From: Pseudomonas sp. ANT_H4
GTDB taxonomy: Bacteria; Pseudomonadota; Gammaproteobacteria; Pseudomonadales; Pseudomonadaceae
Reading direction: 5' to 3'
DNA length: 64,000 bases
Assembly (NCBI RefSeq): GCF_008369295.1
Contig: NZ_VOBG01000023.1
Location: forward strand, 1 to 64,000
The first letter of the stretch is position 1, and each line of letters starts with the position of its first letter. Of the stretch, positions 17,045-24,685 are shown in pieces. Made by a program: the position numbers and the translations under genes. Under the pieces are notes generated by a model. It was given only the letters and a program-made list of their open reading frames with translations, searched no databases and was not told the DNA's origin.

Positions 17045-17097
17045 GCTTCGCTCAAGCTTTTGCCTATCCGGGTCACACGCAAGTCTGACCTGGCAGC

Positions 17098-17172
17098 GGA
17101 GCGGCACCAGACCCAGCTTATGTTGAGTCGCCACGCCGGGGGTGTGGGTTCTAACCCCCGACCGCTCCGCCA
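17098..17172 (+). pseudogene. Degenerate tRNA-Asp-like sequence
   Basis: A perfect seven-base acceptor stem (GGAGCGG with CCGCTCC), discriminator G and encoded CCA span 75 bases. The segment CACGCCGGGGGT before the T arm resembles tRNA-Asp. The D arm and anticodon arm cannot be folded normally, and the T stem has mismatches, so it is probably not charged. A terminator-like hairpin (AAGGCGCATCC/GGATGCGCCTT, 17181-17205) follows, as after true tRNA genes. Read as a decayed tRNA gene or tRNA-derived remnant. Confidence 0.6.
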
Positions 17173-17274
17173 GTTACGAGAAGGCGCATCCTCGGATGCG
17201 CCTTTCTTCTATCCGGACTCTACCCACGCTCCACGGTTGCCTAATTTTGAAGTTCAACCGTTTCTGGGGGACGC

Positions 17275-19146
17275 ATGCTGCAAAATATCAGGGACAATTC
17301 ACAAGGCTGGATTGCCAAGACCATTATCGGGATCATCGTTGTATTGATGGCTTTCACCGGTATCGAGGCCATTTTTCAGGCCACGACCAACAGCCAGGAT
17401 GCGGCCAAGGTCAATGGTGAAGAAATCAGTCAAAACGAGCTGAGCCAGGCCGTCGACACGCAACGTCGGCAGCTGATGCAACAGTTGGGCAAGGACTTTG
17501 ACGCGTCCTTGCTGGATGAAAAAATGCTGCGCGACACCGCGCTCAAAGGCCTGATCGATCGCAAGCTGCTGCTGCAAGGCGCGGCTGACTCGAAATTCGC
17601 TTTCTCGGAAGCTGCGCTGGATCAAGTAATCCTGCAGACGCCGGAATTCCAGGTCGATGGCAAGTTCAACGCTGAGCGTTTCGACCAGGTGATCCGTCAG
17701 CTGGGCTACAGCCGTATGCAATTTCGTCAGATGCTGACCCAGGAAATGCTTATCGGCCAAGTGCGTGCAGGTATTGCCGGCAGCGGTTTTGTAACCGATG
17801 CGCAGGTTTTGGCATTTGCTCGTCTGGAAAAACAGACCCGCGATTTCGCCACTGTAAGCGTCAAGGCCAACCCGGCGGCGGTGAAACTCACCGATGACGA
17901 GGTCAAGGCTTACTACGACCAGCACGCCAAAGAGTTCATGACACCGGATCAGGTGGTCATCGATTACCTGGAGTTGAAGAAGTCTTCCTTCTTTGACCAA
18001 GTCACCGTCAAGGACGATGAGCTGCAGGCGCAGTATCAGAAAGAAACCGCCAACCTCGCTGAACAGCGTCGCGCCGCGCATATTCTGATTGAAGTCAACG
18101 ACAAGGTGAACGAGGCGCAAGCCCAGGCCAAGATCGAAGAAGTGCAGGCTCGCCTGGCCAAGGGCGAAAGCTTTGAAGCCCTGGCCAAGGAGTTTTCGCA
18201 GGACCCTGGTTCGGCCAGCAATGGCGGTGACTTGGGTTACGCAGGCCCGGGTGTCTACGATCCAGACTTCGAAACAGCCCTGTATGCCTTGAACAAGGAT
18301 CAGGTTTCGGAGCCGGTACGTACCACCTTCGGCTGGCACTTGATCAAGCTGTTGGGTGTCGAAGCACCGCAAGTGCCATCGTTTGCCAGCCTGAAAAACA
18401 AGCTGACCCACGAAATCAAGACCCAGCAGGTTGAGCAGCGTTTCGTCGAAGCGACCAAGCAATTGGAAGACGCCGCGTTTGAGGCCTCCGATCTGGCTCA
18501 GCCGGCTTCGGACCTGAAACTGACCGTGCACACCTCAGCGCCATTTGGCCGCGAAGGTGGCGAAGGTGTTGCAGCAAACCGCGCAGTGGTAACCGCTGCT
18601 TTCAGCCCGGAAGTATTGGATGAAGGTGCCAACAGCACTGCCATCGAACTGGACCCGGAAACCATCGTGGTGCTGCGTGCCAAAGAGCATCGCAAGCCAG
18701 AACAGTTGCCGCTGGAAAGCGTTGCCACTGCCATCCGTGCACAGTTGACCAAGGAGCGCGCAAGCGCTGCGGCGAAGACTCATGCCGATGAGCTGATTGC
18801 CAGCCTGCGCGATGGCAAGTTGCCGCTGAATCAAGCGGTCGATGGTCAGGCATGGAAATTTACCGAAGCGGCCACCCGTGGCCAGGAAGGGATCGACCCA
18901 GCCGTGCTGCAGGCCTTGTTCCGCATGGCCAAGCCAGTCGCCAAGGACAAGCCGACGTTCAGCGACGTGACGCTGTCTGACGGTAGCTTGGTGATTGTGC
19001 GTCTCAACGCCGTCAACGAGGCAGTTGCCCCGACGGACGAAGAGAAGGCGCAATATCGCCGCTTCCTCGCGTCCCGTGTTGGCCAGCAGGACTTCGCTGC
19101 CTATCGCAAGCAGTTGGAAGCCCAGGCTGACATCAAGAAGTTCTGA
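17275..19146 (+). CDS. ppiD: PpiD-type periplasmic folding factor (SurA-N / parvulin)
   Basis: A 623-residue protein anchored in the inner membrane by one N-terminal helix (about residues 15-35), with the rest in the periplasm. It has a SurA-like chaperone region and a central parvulin domain (about 265-360), with AAHILIEV at its start and GGDLGYAGPGVYDPDFE and TTFGWHLIKL at its end. It helps newly exported outer-membrane and periplasmic proteins fold. A GGGGGA ribosome site supports the start at 17275. Position after hupB is conserved in the genus. Confidence 0.93.
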   Translation: MLQNIRDNSQGWIAKTIIGIIVVLMAFTGIEAIFQATTNSQDAAKVNGEEISQNELSQAVDTQRRQLMQQLGKDFDASLLDEKMLRDTALKGLIDRKLLLQGAADSKFAFSEAALDQVILQTPEFQVDGKFNAERFDQVIRQLGYSRMQFRQMLTQEMLIGQVRAGIAGSGFVTDAQVLAFARLEKQTRDFATVSVKANPAAVKLTDDEVKAYYDQHAKEFMTPDQVVIDYLELKKSSFFDQVTVKDDELQAQYQKETANLAEQRRAAHILIEVNDKVNEAQAQAKIEEVQARLAKGESFEALAKEFSQDPGSASNGGDLGYAGPGVYDPDFETALYALNKDQVSEPVRTTFGWHLIKLLGVEAPQVPSFASLKNKLTHEIKTQQVEQRFVEATKQLEDAAFEASDLAQPASDLKLTVHTSAPFGREGGEGVAANRAVVTAAFSPEVLDEGANSTAIELDPETIVVLRAKEHRKPEQLPLESVATAIRAQLTKERASAAAKTHADELIASLRDGKLPLNQAVDGQAWKFTEAATRGQEGIDPAVLQALFRMAKPVAKDKPTFSDVTLSDGSLVIVRLNAVNEAVAPTDEEKAQYRRFLASRVGQQDFAAYRKQLEAQADIKKF

Positions 19147-19165
19147 TGTCGTTATCAGCCTGAAT

Positions 19166-19204
19166 AAAAAGACCCCGGCCTGAAGAGGCCGGGGTCTTTT
19201 TTTA
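19166..19204. terminator. Bidirectional terminator between ppiD and nhaA
   Basis: AAAAAGACCCCGGCC and GGCCGGGGTCTTTTTTT form a strong stem with T runs on both strands. It serves the convergent genes ppiD (plus) and nhaA (minus). Confidence 0.92.
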
Positions 19205-19211
19205 TGGACCG

Positions 19212-20567
19212 TCAGTCGTTTCCATTCAGACGCTTGCCCGAGAACTTGAGCTTGCCCCAGGTCAGCCCAATCACCGCTGCCAGGGACGAAGCTGTCAGCA
19301 CGCTCAGCTTGGCAGCCGACAGTAGCGTCGGATCAGAGAAGGCCAGCGAGGATATGAAAATGGACATGGTAAAACCAATTCCTGCCAGCAGGCCAACCAG
19401 GCCGACACCGTTCCAGGTCACGCCCTCAGGCAGTTTGCAGAGGTTCAGTTTAACCAGCACCACGCTCGCCAGTATTACCCCCAGCGGCTTGCCGAGTACC
19501 AGAGCCAGGATGATGCCCATGAACACACCGTGGGGTAGCGGATCGTCCAGGTTGAACCCTTGCAGACTCACTCCAGCGTTGGCCAGGGCGAATAGCGGCA
19601 TGACCCCGAAGGCTACCCATGGGTGTAAACCCGCCTGAATGCGCTGCACCGGCGGTAACATCTCGCGCTGAGCCTGTCTCAACTGCCTCAACGGTTTGGC
19701 GACCTGATGCGCACCTTCAGCTGATTGCGAAAGTCGGTCAATCAGTTCATTAAACGTGCGCCCGATGGTGTCCAGAGGCCGTTCCGATGTAGGTCTGGAG
19801 CTGACGGGGGTGATCAGGCCAAGCATGACGCCCGCGAGCGTCGGGTGCACACCGGTCTTGAGCAGGCCAAACCAGACAATTGCTCCCGGCAGAACGTACA
19901 CAATGGCCTTGCCTATGCCCATCTGCTGAAAAATCAGCACCAGCGCCAACCCGCAGGCCGCGATCACCAACCCCATGTAGTCCAGGCTGGCGGTGTAGAA
20001 GATGGCAATGATCAAGATAGCGACGATGTCATCAATGATTGCCAAGGCCAGCAACAGGATGCGCACGCCACCGGGAATTGACTTGCCCAACAGCGCGAGC
20101 ACACCCACTGCGAACGCGATATCAGTGGCGGTGGGCACGGCCCAACCGCTGGCGGCCTCGGTACCGTGATTGAGCAGGGTATAAATGATCGCCGGCATCA
20201 GCACTCCACCCAGTGCAGCGCCTAACGGTAGGGTGGCCAGTTTCAGGTTGGCGAGTGCGCCGTCCTTTATTTCCTGGCGAATCTCGGCACCCACCACCAG
20301 GAAGAAGATGGTCATCAGCCCGTCGTTCACCAGGAAGTGCAATGAGCGTGAGACCGTGAAGTCCCCCAACCCAATAGTGAGTGGGGTATTCCAGAAATGT
20401 TCGTAGGAATCGGCGGCAGGGCTATTGGCCCAGATCAGCGCCACAATCGCTGCCAGCAGCAGCACGATACCGCTGACCGCTTCGATGCGTGAAAACCGCT
20501 CCAGCACAGACAGGGCGCCCTCAGTCAAAACCTGTGGGCGGGGAATAGCAGGGTGTTTATCAGGCAC
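19212..20567 (-). CDS. nhaA: Na+/H+ antiporter NhaA
   Basis: A 451-residue inner-membrane antiporter for sodium and pH homeostasis. The ion-binding aspartate pair is visible in LALAIIDDIVAILIIA, and the assembly segment GWAVPTATDIAFAVGVLALLG is typical. About twelve membrane helices. I chose the GTG at 20567 (MPDKHPAIPRPQVL) because GGAGA lies seven bases upstream; the frame is open for a further 76 codons, but that extension is not NhaA-like. Confidence 0.9.
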   Translation of the reverse strand: MPDKHPAIPRPQVLTEGALSVLERFSRIEAVSGIVLLLAAIVALIWANSPAADSYEHFWNTPLTIGLGDFTVSRSLHFLVNDGLMTIFFLVVGAEIRQEIKDGALANLKLATLPLGAALGGVLMPAIIYTLLNHGTEAASGWAVPTATDIAFAVGVLALLGKSIPGGVRILLLALAIIDDIVAILIIAIFYTASLDYMGLVIAACGLALVLIFQQMGIGKAIVYVLPGAIVWFGLLKTGVHPTLAGVMLGLITPVSSRPTSERPLDTIGRTFNELIDRLSQSAEGAHQVAKPLRQLRQAQREMLPPVQRIQAGLHPWVAFGVMPLFALANAGVSLQGFNLDDPLPHGVFMGIILALVLGKPLGVILASVVLVKLNLCKLPEGVTWNGVGLVGLLAGIGFTMSIFISSLAFSDPTLLSAAKLSVLTASSLAAVIGLTWGKLKFSGKRLNGND

Positions 20568-20894
20568 GACAAGTCTCCATTGGCGGCCCGACCAATGCTC
20601 ATCCTTTAACCTACCCTGTGCTGTATGCAGCAGCGCACCCAGTGCGATCATAAGAGTTAACCGACACTGAGTCACGTTGCTGGTTAAACATCTGTTAAAT
20701 GAAGCGTCGCCGTCAGGGCCATCAAGTCGCCATGCCTCGGCGAAGTTGCGGGTGTTTATCGACCCTATGGGCGAGCGCCTTTTTCCTGCAGACACCGACC
20801 CGTAAGACTGTGACGTTTTACCGACAGGAATCCGCGCGCCAACGCCACGATCTGTTGCACAATACCGCCCTGACTGTTTTCCTCAGGATTTTCA

Positions 20895-21725
20895 ATGTCG
20901 ACATCATTTCACTTGCGTGCCCTCAGCGTGGCGCTGGTGCTGGCGGGCGCCGCGGGCTGCTCGTCGCCCAAGACCGCTATTTATGAACATGAGAATTTCG
21001 ACGACTCCGGTACGTTTTCACGTGATTATCCGGTCAGTGATGTCGCGGCTTGCGAAGCGGCCAGGCGTGCCTTGCTAAGCCAGGGCTATATCATCACCAG
21101 CAGCGATCCGAAGCTGGTGGTCGGTAACAAGAGTTTCCAGCAGACCGGCGAAACCCACCTGCAGATTAGTTTCAACGTGGTGTGCGCCGACGATGGCAGT
21201 GCGAATCATCACTCGACGATGTTTGCCAACGCCCTGCAGGATCGCTATGCACTGAAGAAGGTCAATAACTCCGCAAGCCTGGGTGTGGGTGTGTTGGGAT
21301 CGGTGTCGATGCCGATTGGCTCCACCGATGACTCGATGGTCAAGGTGGCCAGTGAGACAGTGTCTGCGCCCAAGTTTTATGACCGTTATTTCGCGCTGGT
21401 GGATATTTTTCTGCCACAGGAAGTGAAAAAGGCCGCGCATATTCCTGAAAAACCCAAGGCCGAGCTGGGCGTGCCGGAGCCCAAGGCGGCACCGGCTGAG
21501 CCGGCCCCGGCGGCTGATAAGCCCCAGGTGCCCGCGCCCCTGGCTCCGGTAACGTCGCCCGCCCCTGCGGCAGAGCCCGAGGCATCGCAACCGTTGGCCC
21601 CGCCACCGGAAGCCGCGCCGATTGCACCAGAGCAAGCCCCTGAGCCAGCGGCACCGGTTGAAACTGCGCCAACGTTGCCTGCGCCGACAGAGTCCATTGA
21701 GCCCCTACCGACACCTGCACAGTAG
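20895..21725 (+). CDS. DUF2242-type lipoprotein with Pro/Ala-rich tail
   Basis: A 276-residue predicted lipoprotein with lipobox cysteine at residue 22 (GAAGC). The N-terminal 160 residues form a compact domain of the DUF2242 kind (EAARRALLSQGYIITSSDPKLVVG...), of unknown function. The last 100 residues are almost only Pro, Ala, Glu and Val, a likely extended spacer through the periplasm or peptidoglycan. Family assignment is from memory of the pattern. No operon partner. Confidence 0.7.
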   Translation: MSTSFHLRALSVALVLAGAAGCSSPKTAIYEHENFDDSGTFSRDYPVSDVAACEAARRALLSQGYIITSSDPKLVVGNKSFQQTGETHLQISFNVVCADDGSANHHSTMFANALQDRYALKKVNNSASLGVGVLGSVSMPIGSTDDSMVKVASETVSAPKFYDRYFALVDIFLPQEVKKAAHIPEKPKAELGVPEPKAAPAEPAPAADKPQVPAPLAPVTSPAPAAEPEASQPLAPPPEAAPIAPEQAPEPAAPVETAPTLPAPTESIEPLPTPAQ

Positions 21726-21731
21726 TCTGAG

Positions 21732-21998
21732 CTAGACCGCTACGGGATTCGATTTGTCGACATCAATCCCGTAGCGGCTTATGGCCTCGCTGCCGCGGCT
21801 GCGACTGATCAGACCGTCGTCGGCCAAGGCCTTCAGCGCGGCCAGCGCGATGAAATGCCGACTCTCCTTGAAGAACTCCCGTAAAGCTTCCCGCGTATCG
21901 GATTGATCGAACCCTTTGGCGCCCAGGGGCGAACGTGCGGATCTGGTAGGCGAAGATTTTCATGTGGTCGGTGGCGACCATCACCGCAGACTGCTAAA
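21732..21998 (-). pseudogene. Remnant of a pyruvate dehydrogenase E1 component (C-terminus)
   Basis: Read on the minus strand, this stretch gives MVATDHMKIFAYQIRTFAP, then after a frame change GFDQSDTREALREFFKESR and ALKALADDG, ending RYGIDVDKSNPVAV-stop. This matches the end of AceE-type 2-oxo acid dehydrogenase E1 proteins. An in-frame TAG lies just before MVATD. Only about 85 of some 880 residues are left and the frame is broken, so the gene is dead. A 12-bp inverted repeat (CCGCTACGGGAT / ATCCCGTAGCGG) lies at its 3' end, within the remnant. The intact gene may have been the MdeB-type E1 or a second aceE. Confidence 0.75.
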
Positions 21999-22135
21999 TC
22001 GCCAGAACGCGGCTACGTTTAATATTCAGGTGCAGGAACGTCATGGCCCGTACATTTTTTCGTCATGACGGCACCTTAGGCTGGTTGTGCAGGTCATTAA
22101 GCAACCACCGCGTTGAACTCAACAAGGAGCTGACA

Positions 22136-22222
22136 ATGGACGATTACCAGGAAGAATTGCTGGAGTACCAGGCCTTTGAACTGGACCCGTTGGACCCGAC
22201 CGATGACGCCACAGAGCTGTAA
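22136..22222 (+). CDS. Tiny acidic protein (28 aa)
   Basis: A 28-residue, strongly acidic peptide (MDDYQEELLEYQAFELDP...). AAGGAG lies seven bases before the ATG, a textbook ribosome site for so short a frame. I recognise no function. It sits between the E1 remnant and the convergent AraC-type regulator. Confidence 0.6.
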   Translation: MDDYQEELLEYQAFELDPLDPTDDATEL

Positions 22223-22229
22223 CCGGACG

Positions 22230-23270
22230 TCAGGCTGAATGCCGCTGACTGCGGCGAAATTCCCCTGGGGTCTGGCTGTTCCAACGCTTGAACGCCCGTT
22301 GAAAGGCTTCGGCTGAGGCAAAACCGAGCAAGTAGGCGATTTCGCCGAACGCCAGTTCCGTATCGCGAATATAGGTCATGGCCAGGTCGCGGCGGGTATC
22401 GTTGAGAATCGCCCGAAACTGCGTGCCTTCTTCGGCCAGTTTGCGGCGCAAGGTCCAGGTTGGCAGCTTCAAGCGTGCCGCCACTTCTTCCAGGTTGGGT
22501 TCCCGACCGCCATTGAGCATCGGCCCGAGTAAACGGGTGATGCGCTCGCGCAGGCTGCGGGTGCGGGTCAACTGCTCCAATTCCCTTTCACACAGCTGCA
22601 ACAGCGTTTGCCAGGTACTGGGGCAATGCGCGGGGTTGCGCAGTGCCAGGGTGTGTTGGCTCAGGCGCAGTTGATTGGCCTCGGCACCAAACTGAATCGG
22701 ACAGTCTCCCAGCACGCTGTAGCGCGGACTGTAGTCGGGCGCCGCGAATTCGATCTCGATACGTTCGGCCCGCACCGGTTCTGCGCTCAGGCTCGACAGC
22801 TGATGCAGCCAGCCGGCGATGATCGAGTCCACCACAAAGCGGTTGTAGGCGTTGTAGGGGCTGATGGAGTAGAAACGCAACCACGCGCCCTGGGTGTCTT
22901 CATGAAAGCTGGACTGGCCACGGTAATTGGTGCCATACAACGCTTCGAAGCGGGTCAGCGTGCGGGCGGCCTCGCGTACGGTGGGCGCCTGGGCGGCGGT
23001 GACACCGGCCAACCCTGCCTGGCTCAAGCGACTGAGCTGGCCCATGCGCAAACCCAGGCTCGGATCGCCGGTCAACTGAATGGCCGCGTGGCCCAGGCGC
23101 ATGTAGCGGGGGATCGACAAGCGAGCACCGGCCTCGCCAAGGCGTGCCGGGTCCAGGCCGTATTGCAGCAGCAGTGGTTGCGGGTCCAGGCCATGGCTGA
23201 GGATGGCGTCGGCCAGTGTGTGGACAAAGCCCACCGATAAATCCCCGAGGCGCATTGGCGCAGGCTTCAT
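22230..23270 (-). CDS. AraC-family transcriptional regulator (OruR/ArgR-like architecture)
   Basis: A 346-residue regulator with an N-terminal ligand-sensing domain of the type found in OruR-like AraC proteins (about residues 20-205) and a C-terminal double helix-turn-helix (about 250-340, with RDLAMTYIRDTELAFGEIAYLLGFASAEAFQRAFKRW). The start lies 3 bases after the stop of the upstream nitrilase-like gene, so the two are surely co-transcribed and probably translationally coupled. The ligand is unknown; the pairing suggests it regulates, or is informed by, the nitrilase-like protein. Confidence 0.85.
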   Translation of the reverse strand: MKPAPMRLGDLSVGFVHTLADAILSHGLDPQPLLLQYGLDPARLGEAGARLSIPRYMRLGHAAIQLTGDPSLGLRMGQLSRLSQAGLAGVTAAQAPTVREAARTLTRFEALYGTNYRGQSSFHEDTQGAWLRFYSISPYNAYNRFVVDSIIAGWLHQLSSLSAEPVRAERIEIEFAAPDYSPRYSVLGDCPIQFGAEANQLRLSQHTLALRNPAHCPSTWQTLLQLCERELEQLTRTRSLRERITRLLGPMLNGGREPNLEEVAARLKLPTWTLRRKLAEEGTQFRAILNDTRRDLAMTYIRDTELAFGEIAYLLGFASAEAFQRAFKRWNSQTPGEFRRSQRHSA

Positions 23271-23273
23271 GAT

Positions 23274-24404
23274 TTACAGCCAGACGTTCAGCATGCGCGC
23301 ACCACGCGCGTTGCTGTCGGCGAACACTTCGCCATTGCGGGTGAGAAAGCTCTGCCCGGCACTGCTCTGGTCCCAGAACTGCCCGCGCAGGAAAACACTC
23401 ATGCCGGCCGTGGCTTGGCTGATGGGTTGTTGGCTGATCAGCGTCAGGCGATGCCAGGCTTCGCCTTCACTGAGTTCTTCGGGCTTGAGGCTGACTTCCG
23501 GCGGCGTCGATACGCTCTTGAAGCCACGCCACGGTTTGTCCCACGTATCGCGGCCAATGACGAACGCCGGCACCACGACCAATTGCGCGCCTTGTTCATT
23601 GAGCTTGCGGTAGTTGTCCGGGTACCAACTGTCGCTGCCAATCAGGATGCCCAGGCGGCCGGCAGGCGTATCGATCACACTGATGGCGTTTTCATCGCTG
23701 GGTTGGATAAAGCCGCGTTCATCGAAGATCGGGTAGAGCTGGCGCTGGGGTTGGCCCAACGGAAAGCCATCACGGCCAAATACCAGGCTGGCGTTGTACA
23801 GCGCTCCATGGCCGACCTGCAATTGGCCCTGGCTGACACTGGGGTTGGGCAAGGCAATGGAGCCGGCCACCAGGGTGATGCCGAACTCTTTGGCCAGGCC
23901 GCCAAACAGAATCTGATAGTCCCGAGCCATGGCCGGCGCTTTCATGCGCAGGTAGGCGTCGTCCATACGGTTGGCGCCCTCGGCGCTGATCAGGGCGCGA
24001 AGGAACAGCAGCGGGTTGCTGGCCGACAGCCAGTTCATTGCCTCTTCAAGGCTGGTGGCCTGGTACAGTTGGTCTTTTTCGCCACTGAGCATCAGCCAGG
24101 TGCCGACATGTTCGGGCAATACGACGATGGTTTTCTCGTTAATCAGGCCTTGGTCCTGGGCTTTGCGCAGGTAGGCAGACAGTTTCAGGTGCAGGCGTTC
24201 CAGGCTCTGGTAGTCGGCGGGAAACAGTTCCGGCTGGATGCCCAGCAGGTTGCCGCGATCGGCGGGGATACCTTCGTCGACTGCCAGGTTAATCCGCAGG
24301 TCCGACAGGTAATGCCCCACGGGGCGCTCCTGGGTCCAGACCAGATAGGCGGAAACGGCGGCGACGAAGGCCAGGGTGAGGGTTAAGGCAAGCAGTTTAC
24401 GCAT
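23274..24404 (-). CDS. Membrane-anchored nitrilase-superfamily protein lacking catalytic Cys
   Basis: A 376-residue protein with an N-terminal membrane anchor or signal (residues 4-24) and a carbon-nitrogen hydrolase domain. The catalytic Glu is kept (E98 in VVLPEH), but the lysine position reads GQPQRQLYP (220-221) and the nucleophile position reads ILIGSDSWYPD, with Gly256 where Cys is expected. Hydrolysis by the usual mechanism is therefore unlikely. I chose MRKLLALTL at 24404 because the signal segment begins there. Transcribed as a unit with the AraC regulator. Confidence 0.8.
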   Translation of the reverse strand: MRKLLALTLTLAFVAAVSAYLVWTQERPVGHYLSDLRINLAVDEGIPADRGNLLGIQPELFPADYQSLERLHLKLSAYLRKAQDQGLINEKTIVVLPEHVGTWLMLSGEKDQLYQATSLEEAMNWLSASNPLLFLRALISAEGANRMDDAYLRMKAPAMARDYQILFGGLAKEFGITLVAGSIALPNPSVSQGQLQVGHGALYNASLVFGRDGFPLGQPQRQLYPIFDERGFIQPSDENAISVIDTPAGRLGILIGSDSWYPDNYRKLNEQGAQLVVVPAFVIGRDTWDKPWRGFKSVSTPPEVSLKPEELSEGEAWHRLTLISQQPISQATAGMSVFLRGQFWDQSSAGQSFLTRNGEVFADSNARGARMLNVWL

Positions 24405-24685
24405 GGGGAAAATGACAACGGACGGTGTGCATGATCTTGCATGTTCCCTTAAAACTGTATCGCAGGTACGAAAAACAATGGTTGGGCGCAAAATTTCAGA
24501 TCGATATGAAATCATATTTTTGCGGCGAGGTGAATGTCGGCCTCATTCAATACGGAGGATGCGTTGTGTCAAATGTGATCTGCGCTTGCACCCAAACCCA
24601 TCGAAGTGAAGTTTGGGGCAAGCGCACACTCACATGAGATCTTCGTTATTTTGAGCCTTGTGCTCGCTTGACTGACTGGGATTGT

